Source of the DNA: Syntrophaceae bacterium
GTDB taxonomy: Bacteria > Desulfobacterota > BSN033 > UBA1163
Reading direction: 5' to 3'
Assembly: GCA_013388635.1 (NCBI GenBank)
Contig: JACAEX010000014.1
Coordinates: 96,492-160,491, forward strand
DNA: 64,000 bases
A program made the position numbers and the translations under genes. Shown one piece after another: positions 45,377 to 53,835 of this stretch. Position 1 is the stretch's first letter; every line of letters begins with the position of its first letter. The notes under the pieces were generated by a model. It worked only from the letters and a program-made list of their open reading frames with translations. It searched no databases and was not told the DNA's origin.

Positions 45377-46003
45377 TTAAACCTCCTTTACTATCTCTTT
45401 TGCCTCGTCAATTTCAAAATCTCCAAATACCGTGGGAGCATGATTCTTCAATATCTTTAGAATCTCAATCGCCACCCTCCGGATCTCCCATTGGGACTGA
45501 GGTTTCCCTCTGAGTTCAATGATGTGACGCCACTCCCGGAAATTTGCAGTGACGACAATCTGAGTCTCCACGGCATTGGGCAGGACATACCTGGCGTCTT
45601 CCTTCTTAATCTTTAAACTATTTAACTTTAGATAGGCCTGCCTTGCTTTATCCATGAAATCAATAAAAATGGAATGGGCCTCAGGGTTGTCTCTCACGGA
45701 ATCGGGTTCGACATAGTGAAAGTTGCTTTCGTCCACATATCGCTGGGATTGCTGGATAAAGGAACATAATCGATGTCTCACCAGCTGGTGGGTCATTGCT
45801 CTGGAAACACCCGAGATCCTGAAGGTTGCATAGGCATGTTCCAGCACCGACAGGTGTCCGTTTTTGATTAACATCCTGATAAACCGCTTCTCCGTATCCT
45901 CACCCTGTTTATCAAAGGATAAATAGGACGTTCGACCAACCGTTTCAATCAACTTTTCTGCATTGGGGGTAATCAATAGGAGTTCAGCTTTTGGAGTTGA
46001 CAT
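45377..46003 (-). CDS. thyX: Flavin-dependent thymidylate synthase
   Basis: The 208-residue protein makes dTMP from dUMP with methylene-THF and reduced FAD. The ThyX motif appears as RHRLCSFIQQS (near residue 78) with the following QRYV. SVLEHAYATFRISGVSRAMTHQLVRHR, and NFREWRHIIELRGKPQSQWEIR are conserved too. It acts as a tetramer in the cytoplasm and leaves THF instead of dihydrofolate. It lies just outside the integron, so it is a core gene that marks the right border. Confidence 0.95.
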   Translation of the reverse strand: MSTPKAELLLITPNAEKLIETVGRTSYLSFDKQGEDTEKRFIRMLIKNGHLSVLEHAYATFRISGVSRAMTHQLVRHRLCSFIQQSQRYVDESNFHYVEPDSVRDNPEAHSIFIDFMDKARQAYLKLNSLKIKKEDARYVLPNAVETQIVVTANFREWRHIIELRGKPQSQWEIRRVAIEILKILKNHAPTVFGDFEIDEAKEIVKEV

Positions 46004-46090
46004 ATCTCATGGCTTCCTTTCTAAAATGCTATCTCCTTCCTCTATGCTGTTACCATATCACGCCAAAAAATATTATTCAACCTCCTGAAC

Positions 46091-46104
46091 TTGACTTAAG
46101 TCAA
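46091..46104. promoter_or_regulatory. Perfect palindrome between thyX and the HD gene
   Basis: TTGACTTAAGTCAA is a perfect 14-bp palindrome in the divergent promoter region, with TTTGACC at 46114 close by. It may be an operator for one or both genes. No regulator gene is next to it. Confidence 0.35.
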
Positions 46105-46169
46105 AGCAGATTCTTTGACCAGGAGTTAAGTTTATATTGAAATGCAATTCCGCCTTAGGAGGATCCACG

Positions 46170-46904
46170 ATGAAATGTCCAGGTCAAGACCCACTTTTTT
46201 GGAAGCCAGGGGATGTTTTCGAAATCCCTTGTCCGAGATGCGGTTATGGAGTGGAGTTCTTAAAATATGATGTAAAAAGGAGGTGCAGGTGCGGCCATGA
46301 AATCGTCAACCCAAAGATCGACTTCGGTTGTGCCGAGTGGTGCCCCTATGGAGATAGCTGTATCGAAGGATTACCCGAAGAGATGAAGGCGCGACAAAAG
46401 GAAGAAAAGAACAATCGGCTAAGGGAAAGAATTGCTCAGGAGATGAAAAGATATTTTGGAAACGACCAAAAACGCATCAACCATGCACTCAAGGTGGCGC
46501 AATATGCAGAGACGATTCTTAAGATAGAAGGGGGTAACCCCGTGGTCGTTCTCGGAGCGGCCTATCTCCATGATATCGGCATCAAAAAAGCAGAGGAGAA
46601 ATATGGAAGCGCCTCTTCCGAAGATCAGGAAAAGATAGGGCCAGAGATCGCAAGGGAGATTTTAACCAGATTGAATGTCCAGAGAGGGATCGTGGATGAG
46701 ATCTGTGATATCATCGGCCACCATCATCACCCAAGAGAAAGAGAGACCCTGCATTTTCAAATCCTCTATGAAGCGGATTGGCTAGTCAACATAGAGGAAG
46801 ATAAACTCCATCAGAAAACAGACAAATTAGAAGAGATCATCAACAGTGTCTTCCGCACTCCAACGGGTAAAAGATTGGCAAGAGAACTTTACGTTCATCA
46901 TTAG
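46170..46904 (+). CDS. HD-domain phosphohydrolase with zinc-ribbon N terminus
   Basis: The 244-residue protein starts with a cysteine-rich part (FEIPCPRCGYGVEF, KRRCRCGHEI and FGCAEWCPYGDSCI; residues 15-70) that could bind zinc or an Fe-S cluster. An HD domain follows (about 95-225): HALKVAQYAETI, AAYLHDIGIKKAEEKYG with the HD pair, and IIGHHHHPRERETLHF. HD proteins hydrolyse phosphate esters such as nucleotides or cyclic dinucleotides. The start at 46170 has AGGAGG upstream and opens right before the Cys-rich region. Confidence 0.8.
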   Translation: MKCPGQDPLFWKPGDVFEIPCPRCGYGVEFLKYDVKRRCRCGHEIVNPKIDFGCAEWCPYGDSCIEGLPEEMKARQKEEKNNRLRERIAQEMKRYFGNDQKRINHALKVAQYAETILKIEGGNPVVVLGAAYLHDIGIKKAEEKYGSASSEDQEKIGPEIAREILTRLNVQRGIVDEICDIIGHHHHPRERETLHFQILYEADWLVNIEEDKLHQKTDKLEEIINSVFRTPTGKRLARELYVHH

Positions 46905-46982
46905 GATAAATGTATTATAATTTCAGCCAATTACCCAGCTATTCACCCGGCCTCTGAAATTTAATATTTTCCTATATTTTTC

Positions 46983-47011
46983 TTGACAAAAAAAGCAAAA
47001 TAAATTAGAAG
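46983..47011 (+). promoter_or_regulatory. Sigma-70 promoter of the metF-hdr cluster
   Basis: TTGACA (46983-46988) is followed by an A-rich 17-base spacer and TAGAAG (47006-47011; four of six matches). It looks like the fhs promoter at 19980, which also has TTGACA and an A run. The leader to metF would be about 240 bases. Confidence 0.5.
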
Positions 47012-47254
47012 TTTTTGTGAATAATTTCTCATTAATTTAAAATACCCTCAGTAAAAACCAAGGAGTGGTGATTTGACCCGAGAGAGATTTCCTCATCGTG
47101 GGGTGAGGAATCTCTGGTATTCTGGTAGTGTCGTCGCTTTGGAGTCCGCCCATCGTTGTAAACTCGGAGAACCCAGCTGCCGAGGGGGCTAAAGTTTTTG
47201 CTCCCTGGTTCCTATCGATGGCGCCGAGAAAGTGGAAAAGAAAGGGTTTTGGAT
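47012..47254 (+). promoter_or_regulatory. Structured leader ahead of metF
   Basis: AGAGATTTCCTCA and TGAGGAATCTCT form a strong stem around TCGTGGGG (47080-47117), followed by AGGGGGC and GCTCCCT about 80 bases later. The leader has no supported gene. I cannot assign it to a known riboswitch class. Confidence 0.4.
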
Positions 47255-48172
47255 ATGAAATCAGGAAGCAATCTCGAAAAGATTTTAGAGGCCGGACATT
47301 TCGCCTTTACGGGAGAGCTCGGGCCACCCCAGGGTGCCAATGTGGAGGCCGTCCGGAAAAAGGCGGGTTACCTAAAAGGGATCGTGGATGCGGTGAACAT
47401 CACGGATAACCAAACCGCTGTGGTGCGCATGTCCAGCTGGGCTGCTGGCTTAATTGCCATCCAGGAGGGTTTGGAACCCAACTTCCAGATGGTTTGCCGA
47501 GATCGTAACCGCATTGCCATGCAGAGCGATATCCTGGGTGCTTATGCCCACGGCATCCGCAACATGCTGTGTCTGTCAGGAGACCATCAGCAATTTGGAA
47601 ACCATCCCCTGACCAAAGGCGTCTTTGACATTGACTCGATCCAGCTGATCAGCATGGTCAAGCAGATGCGAGACGAGAAGAAATTCCTAAACGGCGACGA
47701 GATCGATGGGCCCCCTCAGATCTTCATCGGTGCGGCCGAAAATCCCTTTGCTGAACCCCTTGAATGGCGCGTCCACCGTCTGGCCAAAAAGGTCTCGGCA
47801 GGTGCCGACTTCATCCAAACCCAGTGCATCTATGATATGAAAATATTCCGGGAGTGGATGAAACAAGCCAATGATATGGGGCTTACAGAGAAAGTCCACA
47901 TCTTAGCAGGAATTACCCCTCTGAAATCAGGAGGTATGGCTCGATATATGGCCAAGAATGTCTCTGGCATCATCATCCCGGATGAAATCATCGACCGCGT
48001 GGTGAAAGCGAAAAAACCCGCTGAGGAGGGCATCAAGATCTGTGTGGAACAGATTGAGGAATTGAAAGAGATGAAAGGGGTTCATGGGGTCCACCTGATG
48101 GCGATTGAATGGGAACACAGGGTGCCGGAGATCGCTGAACGGGCCAAGATGCTACCCAGACCTAAGGTTTAA
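47255..48172 (+). CDS. metF: Methylene-tetrahydrofolate reductase (copy 1)
   Basis: The 305-residue protein has the TIM-barrel of MTHFR: FAFTGELGPPQGANVEAV, DAVNITDNQTAVVRMSSWAA, VCRDRNRIAMQSDILGAYAHG, and LCLSGDHQQFGNHPL. FIQTQCIYDM and HILAGITPLKSGGMARYM are family blocks that bind FAD and folate. It reduces methylene-THF to methyl-THF, or runs in reverse in acetate oxidation. It is somewhat longer than bacterial MetF of 290 residues. The start at 47255 begins the conserved region. It opens the cluster with cytochromes, metV, hdr genes. Confidence 0.92.
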   Translation: MKSGSNLEKILEAGHFAFTGELGPPQGANVEAVRKKAGYLKGIVDAVNITDNQTAVVRMSSWAAGLIAIQEGLEPNFQMVCRDRNRIAMQSDILGAYAHGIRNMLCLSGDHQQFGNHPLTKGVFDIDSIQLISMVKQMRDEKKFLNGDEIDGPPQIFIGAAENPFAEPLEWRVHRLAKKVSAGADFIQTQCIYDMKIFREWMKQANDMGLTEKVHILAGITPLKSGGMARYMAKNVSGIIIPDEIIDRVVKAKKPAEEGIKICVEQIEELKEMKGVHGVHLMAIEWEHRVPEIAERAKMLPRPKV

Positions 48173-48185
48173 AGGAGAGGTTTTC

Positions 48186-48857
48186 ATGTACGAATTTATC
48201 CGTGGACCGATGGTGTCGATCTCTTTTATGATCTTCATCATCGGTCTCCTCTATCAGGCCTTCAAATTCTTTGCCCTGACCAGGAAGAAGGAATTGATCT
48301 TTATCAATCTCCCATTCAATCCCGACAAACCTCCCAGAAAACAGTGGTTTCAACGGGTCGTAGAGTGGTTCCTCTCCCTCAGGAAAAGGACTGTGTGGAG
48401 GGTCCATCCGGTCATGACGGGAATTACATGCATCTTCCATATCTCCCTCTTCATCACCCCCCTCTTCCTTCTGGGACATAACATCCTTCTCGATGAAGCC
48501 TGGGGGATGCATTTTTGGAGCTTTCCCGAATCTTTTTCAGATGGGTTGACATGGGCCGATCTGCTCTGCGGCGCCATCTTCCTTTTTCGCCGAATCTTCG
48601 TGCGGAGGGTTCGGGTCATCACCACGCTTTACGATTACATCGTCCTCCTCATCACCGTCGCCCCTTTTCTGACCGGTACGTTCGCTTATCACCAGTGGTT
48701 CGAGTATCAAACGGTGATCTTCCTCCACATCGTTGCAGGAGAAGTGATGTTTATCGCGACCCCCTTTACAAAGCTGGGGCACATGCTTTTCTTCTTCTTC
48801 TATCGTTTCTTCATTGGAAGTGAATATAGTTTCGGCCGTGGAACCCGAATGTGGTAG
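48186..48857 (+). CDS. NarI/TmcC-like cytochrome b membrane subunit
   Basis: The 223-residue protein has about five membrane helices: ISFMIFIIGLLYQAFKFFAL at the N terminus, GITCIFHISLFITPLFLLGHN, YIVLLITVAPFLTGTFAYH and FLHIVAGEVMFIATPFTKLGHML. The His residues in FHISLF, GHN, FAYHQWF, LHIVAGE and LGHML are good heme b ligands, as in NarI and the DsrM/TmcC/HmeC group. It should exchange electrons with quinone in the inner membrane. AAAGGAGAGG precedes ATG 48186. It lies between metF and an Fe-S protein. Confidence 0.8.
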   Translation: MYEFIRGPMVSISFMIFIIGLLYQAFKFFALTRKKELIFINLPFNPDKPPRKQWFQRVVEWFLSLRKRTVWRVHPVMTGITCIFHISLFITPLFLLGHNILLDEAWGMHFWSFPESFSDGLTWADLLCGAIFLFRRIFVRRVRVITTLYDYIVLLITVAPFLTGTFAYHQWFEYQTVIFLHIVAGEVMFIATPFTKLGHMLFFFFYRFFIGSEYSFGRGTRMW

Positions 48858-48879
48858 TCTTCAAGAATTGGAGAAGAGA

Positions 48880-49281
48880 ATGTCGACACAAGAGACCAAG
48901 CCGATCCGTACAGATGAGATAAGGAGGATGCTGAAGAAGAAAAGGGCCAAGATGAAACGGCTTCTCTCCCATTGCGTCCATTGCAGCCTCTGTGCGGAAA
49001 GCTGCTTCTTATACATGGCCCACGACAAAGACCCGCAATACATGCCCTCTTACAAGGTCCTTCAATCTTTGGGAAAGCTCTACAGGAAAAGGGGGAAGGT
49101 GGATCGTCCTTTCTTAGAGCACATCAAAGGCATCGTGTGGAGAAACTGCGTTCTTTGTCGCCGCTGCTATTGTCCGATAGGGATCGATATCCCGAGTATG
49201 ATTACCTTTGCAAGGACCATCTGTCGGTCTCAGGGGGTTTACCCTCGAGTGGACGAATCTGTTTCAGAGAGCTGGCTGTAA
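48880..49281 (+). CDS. Ferredoxin-like HdrC/TmcB-type Fe-S protein
   Basis: The 133-residue protein has two cysteine motifs: CVHCSLCAESCF (near residue 30) and CVLCRRCYCPIGIDI (near 91). The first is a normal CxxCxxCxxxC [4Fe-4S] motif. The second has only one residue between the third and fourth Cys, a variant. The layout with a helical spacer of about 45 residues resembles HdrC or the N-terminal part of DsrK/TmcB. It probably links the cytochrome b to the soluble side. GGAGAAGAG stands before the ATG. Confidence 0.75.
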   Translation: MSTQETKPIRTDEIRRMLKKKRAKMKRLLSHCVHCSLCAESCFLYMAHDKDPQYMPSYKVLQSLGKLYRKRGKVDRPFLEHIKGIVWRNCVLCRRCYCPIGIDIPSMITFARTICRSQGVYPRVDESVSESWL

Positions 49282-49335
49282 GCCTTGGTGGCAGGTGTGA
49301 GGAATGGGAACAGAGAATTTCTCAGGAGGCCGCGC

Positions 49336-49740
49336 ATGATTCCTAAATACAATTTGATGATCCTTCTCATCGCTGCCCTGCTCTCCATAACGACCACAGA
49401 CCTCATGGCGCAGCAGGACTCTCTTTTGTTGAATCATCCAGAAATTTTTCTGAACAGGCAACGACCTCCCGTCACCTTCCCCCATAACCGTCACGTGGAG
49501 GGAGGACCTTCATGCAAAGATTGTCACCATCAATACAAGAATGGAGAAAACTCATTGGATGAAAGCACGCTTCAAGAGGGGAATCCGGAGATCCGATGTT
49601 CCGCCTGCCATCACTCCCGATCCGGGATCCATCTCCGGGAGGCTTTTCATTACCAGTGCCTGTCCTGTCATAAAAAGAATGAGAAGGAGAGAAAAAAGAC
49701 GGGACCCCGTTTTTGCGGGGGATGCCATCTGTGGAATTAA
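49336..49740 (+). CDS. Tetraheme cytochrome c (class III / c3-like), secreted
   Basis: The 134-residue protein has a Sec signal peptide (ILLIAALLSITTTDLMA, cleavage near residue 27) and four CxxCH heme-binding sites: CKDCHH, CSACHH, CLSCHK and CGGCHL. Extra His residues such as in FPHNRHVEGG and the second His of the CxxCHH pairs can act as axial ligands, as in cytochrome c3. It is periplasmic and would exchange electrons with a hydrogenase, formate dehydrogenase or the neighbouring cytochrome b. AGGAGG precedes ATG 49336. An upstream GTG at 49285 is unlikely. Confidence 0.88.
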   Translation: MIPKYNLMILLIAALLSITTTDLMAQQDSLLLNHPEIFLNRQRPPVTFPHNRHVEGGPSCKDCHHQYKNGENSLDESTLQEGNPEIRCSACHHSRSGIHLREAFHYQCLSCHKKNEKERKKTGPRFCGGCHLWN

Positions 49741-49787
49741 GCAGTCCCTAAACAGAGAGACAAATACCTCGTGCACGGAGGAATGTG

Positions 49788-50462
49788 ATGATCGTAGGAG
49801 AAAGAAAGCCTTTGGAAGAGATCAAGGAAATGTTAAAGGACTACAAAAAGGTACTAAATGTCGGGTGTGGAGGATGCACTTCGATCTGCCTTTCGGGTGG
49901 CCAGAGAGAGGTCATGCTGTTGAATGATGATCTCCAGAATGCGTTTCAAGGAAACCCTGTTTCGATCCAATTCGACGGGTTTACGATTGAGCGTCAGTGC
50001 AATGCCGATTTCTTTTCCGAACTGGATGAAATGGTTAAGAACTATGATGCCGTCCTCTCAATGGCCTGCGGGGCAGGCGTTCAATTCGTCGCCGAACGGT
50101 ATCCTGACAGGCCCGTCTTCCCGGCCCTGAATACGATTTTCGTCGGGGCAGATCGGGATGTCGGATGGTATGAGGAAAATTGCCGAACATGCGGGGATTG
50201 TATTCTGGGTGAAACAGCGGGCATCTGTCCTGTGACCAGGTGTGCGAAATCTCTTTTCAACGGCCCCTGCGGTGGGACATCGAAAGATGGCAAATGCGAG
50301 GTGAGCAAGGAGACCCCCTGTGCATGGTACGAGATTTACGACCGTCTGAAAAAACAGGGCCGTTTATCCAACATCATGAAGGTGAGGCCTGCAAGGGAAT
50401 GGCACAATCAAACGCGAAGGGTGCTGATCCATGAGGCCTATAAACAGCGATATGCCAAGTAG
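49788..50462 (+). CDS. metV: MetV, C-terminal-domain protein of methylene-THF reductase
   Basis: The 224-residue protein is the MTHFR C-terminal-type partner (PF12225) that pairs with MetF in acetogens. Conserved parts are VLNVGCGGCTSICLSGGQRE, AVLSMACGAGVQF, and CRTCGDCILGETAGICP (near residue 132) with CAKSLFNGPCGGTSKDGKC. The cysteines hold Fe-S clusters and perhaps zinc that bring electrons to the MetF flavin. It lies between the two metF copies. AGGA before the ATG pair at 49785/49788 sets the start. Confidence 0.9.
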   Translation: MIVGERKPLEEIKEMLKDYKKVLNVGCGGCTSICLSGGQREVMLLNDDLQNAFQGNPVSIQFDGFTIERQCNADFFSELDEMVKNYDAVLSMACGAGVQFVAERYPDRPVFPALNTIFVGADRDVGWYEENCRTCGDCILGETAGICPVTRCAKSLFNGPCGGTSKDGKCEVSKETPCAWYEIYDRLKKQGRLSNIMKVRPAREWHNQTRRVLIHEAYKQRYAK

Positions 50463-50527
50463 GGGAGGCACCGGGCCTTCCACGGATGGATAGGTCAAGG
50501 ATATCCAGGAAGAAAGGGAGAAAACCC

Positions 50528-51400
50528 ATGAATTTTAAAGAATCTTTAGATTCAGGAAGATTTGTGGTCATTGCTGAGATCCAGCCGCCAAAGGGAAATG
50601 ATCTCTCCGAGGTCTTCCAAAGCGCAGAACTCCTGAGGGGCCGCGTCACAGCGATCAATGTGCCCGATCTTCAGAATGCCATCATGAGGCTGGGATCCCT
50701 CTCCCTCTGCGCCCTGCTGAAGGCAAAGGGAATGGAGGTTATCTTCAATCTCTCGTGCAGCAATCGAAATCGTTTGGCCCTTCAATCGGAGCTCCTGAAC
50801 GCCTCTGCGTTAGGCTTGAAGAACATCCTTCTCCTTCAGGGTGATCACCCATCGATCGGGGACCACTTCGAGGCCCAGCCGGTCTTCGATCTCGATGTGA
50901 TGGGGCTGCTCGGAGCGGCCAAGCGCTTGCAAGAGGGATATGACCTGATGGGCAACGATCTCAAAGGAAAGCCTCAGTTTTTCACAGGCACTCAGATCAA
51001 TGCGGCGGCAAAAGGCCATGTCCTCGATCTGGAGGTGATGGACATGGAGAAGAAGATCCGGCTCGGGGTCGACTTCTTCTTCACCAACCCGATCTACGAG
51101 GTGAGCCTCTTCGAGAACTTCATCAAAAAGGTCGCTCACTTCAAGGTCCCGATCATCGTCGGCATCACCCTTCTCAAATCAGTGGGCATGGCGCGGTATA
51201 TCAATAAACATGTGGAAGGGGCGTCCATCCCTGAGGCCCTCATCGATCGCCTGATGAAGGCCTCCGATAAAAGGCAGGCGAGCGTTGAGATTGCCGGAGA
51301 CCTGATTAAGGAACTGAGACCGCTTTGCCAGGGAGTTCAGATCATCCCGATTGGGTGGGAGGATTTGATCCCCAGCGTGCTCGACTATGCGGGGCTGTAG
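50528..51400 (+). CDS. metF: Methylene-tetrahydrofolate reductase (copy 2)
   Basis: The 290-residue protein has the MTHFR barrel: FVVIAEIQPPKGNDLSEV, TAINVPDLQNAIMRLGSL, FNLSCSNRNRLALQSEL, LLLQGDHPSIGDH and ITLLKSVGMARYINKHV. It is distinct from copy 1, with about half the residues alike by eye, so the two probably do not have the same partner. It follows metV by 66 bases and is the likelier member of the MetV-MetF pair. GAAAGGGAG stands before the ATG, and an earlier ATG at 50486 lacks conserved sequence. Confidence 0.9.
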   Translation: MNFKESLDSGRFVVIAEIQPPKGNDLSEVFQSAELLRGRVTAINVPDLQNAIMRLGSLSLCALLKAKGMEVIFNLSCSNRNRLALQSELLNASALGLKNILLLQGDHPSIGDHFEAQPVFDLDVMGLLGAAKRLQEGYDLMGNDLKGKPQFFTGTQINAAAKGHVLDLEVMDMEKKIRLGVDFFFTNPIYEVSLFENFIKKVAHFKVPIIVGITLLKSVGMARYINKHVEGASIPEALIDRLMKASDKRQASVEIAGDLIKELRPLCQGVQIIPIGWEDLIPSVLDYAGL

Positions 51401-51501
51401 TTCGGTAAACGGTGCATGGATCATTTGGCAATTTACATCGAGACCGCATGAGACCCGATTTCCTTGTCAACCCAAAGGGGTTATGTTACTTTGAAAATAC
51501 G

Positions 51502-53832
51502 ATGTTAGGTAAAAAATCCTCTTCCTCAAGAAAGCGAAGAACCGCTCAACCGCTGACTTTGATCCGTCAAGAGGTCGGGCCGGGGATGTTTCAGTCCATC
51601 GCGGAATTAGGGAATGATGGGATCTTCGTCTTCGATGAAGATTATCGCATCGAATATGCGAATCGGATGGTCACCGAAATCACCGGGTATTCGAATGAAG
51701 AATTGAGGAAGATGACCGTCCTCTCCCTGTTGGGAAAAGCGAACCAACCTATCATCGAAAACATCTTCGCCCATCCCGAGCGCTACGGTGAGAAAAATTG
51801 TACTCAGATCCAGTTGCTCACTTCTCAGGGGATGACCAGAGAGGTGGAGATCTGCATTGCTTTAAGCCAAACCGCTCGCGGAACCCGAAAGGGTTATGCC
51901 TATCTGCGGGATATCACCGATGCGAAAAGGATGGAACGGAAGATTCAAGAGGCCACCCAGGAGTTTGAGAAGATTGCGGAGATGGGGGATGACGGGATCG
52001 TCGTTTTCGATCAGGCTTTTAAGATCGTCTTTGCCAATCAGATGGCCTCTGTGATCACCGGCATCCCTAAAGAGGAGTTGATCGGAAGGAACTTCTTCAC
52101 CGTCATCGGTAAACACGACAAGGAATTCCTTGAGGGAACGGTGACCCGGGGGGCAGGGATCGGCGAAAAGCTCTGTACCGAGATAACCATTGTCACCCCT
52201 CAAGGGGAGAAGAAGGATACAGAGGTCTGCATCGCCATGTCTAAGTCTGATATGGGCGAGGTCAAGACCTATGCCTACATTCGGGATATCACCGCCCGAA
52301 AGAAATTTGAAAAGGACCTGAAGGATTCCGAGGAGAAGCTGCGGACCCTCTTTGAACGGGTGAGACACGGCCTCTTCATCAGTTCGAAGGAGGGAAAATT
52401 TTTAGACTGTAACCAGGCCCTGCTCGATATGTTAGGGTATGCGACAAAAGAGGAATTCCTCAAAATCGATATCGCCCAGGATCTCTATGTGAACCCTGAA
52501 GACCGCAAGGTCTTCCAGCAGAGGATCGAGAGGGAGGGCTACGTCAAAGATATGGAGGTGGAATTTAAGAAGAAGAACGGAGAGAGGATCACCGTCCTTC
52601 TGACCGGCCATCCCATCCAGAACGAGAGGGGAGAGACCATTGGCTACCAGGGAATCAACTTGGACATCTCGGAGAGAAAACGGATTGAAAATGAGCTCCG
52701 GGAGGCCAATGAGTTCTTCATGAATCTGATCGAGAGCTCGGTCGATGGGATCATCGCTGCCGATATGAAAGGCAATATCTTCATTTTCAATAAGGGAGCA
52801 GAGATCTTAACGGGGTACACGGCCGATGAGGTGATCGGCAAAGTCCACATCGCAGACATCTATCCTCCGGGAATTGCTAAGGAGGTGATGGAAAGGCTAC
52901 GGAGCCCAGATTTTGGTGGGGTCGGAAAGCTTCTGCCCACTCAATTTAATGTGGTGAATCGGTTCGGAGAGGAGATCCCGATCCAGCTCTCGGCAGCGCT
53001 CATCTACGATGGAACAGGCAGGGAGATCGCCAGCGTTGGAATCTTCACGGACCTGAGGCCCCGTCTCGCCATGGAGAAAAAACTTCAGCAAACCCATGTC
53101 CAACTGGTCAGTTCCGAAAAGATGGCCTCTCTCGGAAAACTGGCAGCGGGCATCGCTCACGAAATCAACAACCCCCTGGGAGGGATCCTGATCTATTCCA
53201 GCCTGCTGATGGAGGATCTTCGAGAGGATGACCCCAAGCGAGCGGACCTGGAGCGGATCGTCCAGGAGGCCGGCCGTTGTAAGGAGATCGTTAAGAGCCT
53301 GCTCGAATTCGCCCGGCAGACCGAACCGAAGATGGAGCCCACCGATATCAACCGGGCGATCACCGACGGCCTCTTCTTCTTGGAGAACCAGGCCCTCTTT
53401 CATAATATCCGGATCATCAAACAACTCGATCCCTTCCTCCCCTTTGTCCGGGGAAACGCCGGCCAGATCAAGCAGGTTTTCATGAACATCATTGTCAATG
53501 CGGGGGAGGCCATGCACGGCAACGGCACGCTCACGATTACCACCACTCCCTCTCCGGACAGAAAGATGGTCTTCGTGGAGTTCACGGATACCGGTGAGGG
53601 TATTGCTGAGGAGAACCTCACCCGGATCTTCGATCCCTTCTTCACCACAAAGGATGTCGGAAAAGGTACGGGATTGGGCCTCAGCACCTCGTACGGCATT
53701 GTGGAGAGCCACGGAGGAAAGATCAGGGTGAAGAGCAAGGTCGGCGAGGGAACGACCTTTACGATCGAACTGCCCGTTTACCCAGAAACGCAGCCCATTC
53801 TGGAAGGGCCACCCGTACATGAGACGAGGTAG
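51502..53832 (+). CDS. Multi-PAS sensor histidine kinase
   Basis: The protein (about 776 residues) has four PAS domains in a row, each with a FDEDYRIEYAN- or FDQAFKIVFANQMASVITG-like start, then the HisKA phospho-acceptor helix with LAAGIAHEINNPLGGI, and a HATPase_c domain with MNIIVNAGEAM, DTGEGI and GKGTGLGLST. No receiver or membrane segment is seen, so it is a soluble sensor of a two-component or orphan type. It interrupts the metF-hdr cluster between metF copy 2 and hdrC. The start is uncertain: ATG 51502 is given, with in-frame alternatives at 51448 and 51412. Confidence 0.9.
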   Translation: MLGKKSSSSRKRRTAQPLTLIRQEVGPGMFQSIAELGNDGIFVFDEDYRIEYANRMVTEITGYSNEELRKMTVLSLLGKANQPIIENIFAHPERYGEKNCTQIQLLTSQGMTREVEICIALSQTARGTRKGYAYLRDITDAKRMERKIQEATQEFEKIAEMGDDGIVVFDQAFKIVFANQMASVITGIPKEELIGRNFFTVIGKHDKEFLEGTVTRGAGIGEKLCTEITIVTPQGEKKDTEVCIAMSKSDMGEVKTYAYIRDITARKKFEKDLKDSEEKLRTLFERVRHGLFISSKEGKFLDCNQALLDMLGYATKEEFLKIDIAQDLYVNPEDRKVFQQRIEREGYVKDMEVEFKKKNGERITVLLTGHPIQNERGETIGYQGINLDISERKRIENELREANEFFMNLIESSVDGIIAADMKGNIFIFNKGAEILTGYTADEVIGKVHIADIYPPGIAKEVMERLRSPDFGGVGKLLPTQFNVVNRFGEEIPIQLSAALIYDGTGREIASVGIFTDLRPRLAMEKKLQQTHVQLVSSEKMASLGKLAAGIAHEINNPLGGILIYSSLLMEDLREDDPKRADLERIVQEAGRCKEIVKSLLEFARQTEPKMEPTDINRAITDGLFFLENQALFHNIRIIKQLDPFLPFVRGNAGQIKQVFMNIIVNAGEAMHGNGTLTITTTPSPDRKMVFVEFTDTGEGIAEENLTRIFDPFFTTKDVGKGTGLGLSTSYGIVESHGGKIRVKSKVGEGTTFTIELPVYPETQPILEGPPVHETR

Positions 53833-53835
53833 AAG

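Noticed and set aside
47100..47230. Cobalamin or SAM riboswitch in the metF leader
   Set aside because: No B12-box-like sequence and no SAM-family core could be found, so only an unassigned structure is reported.
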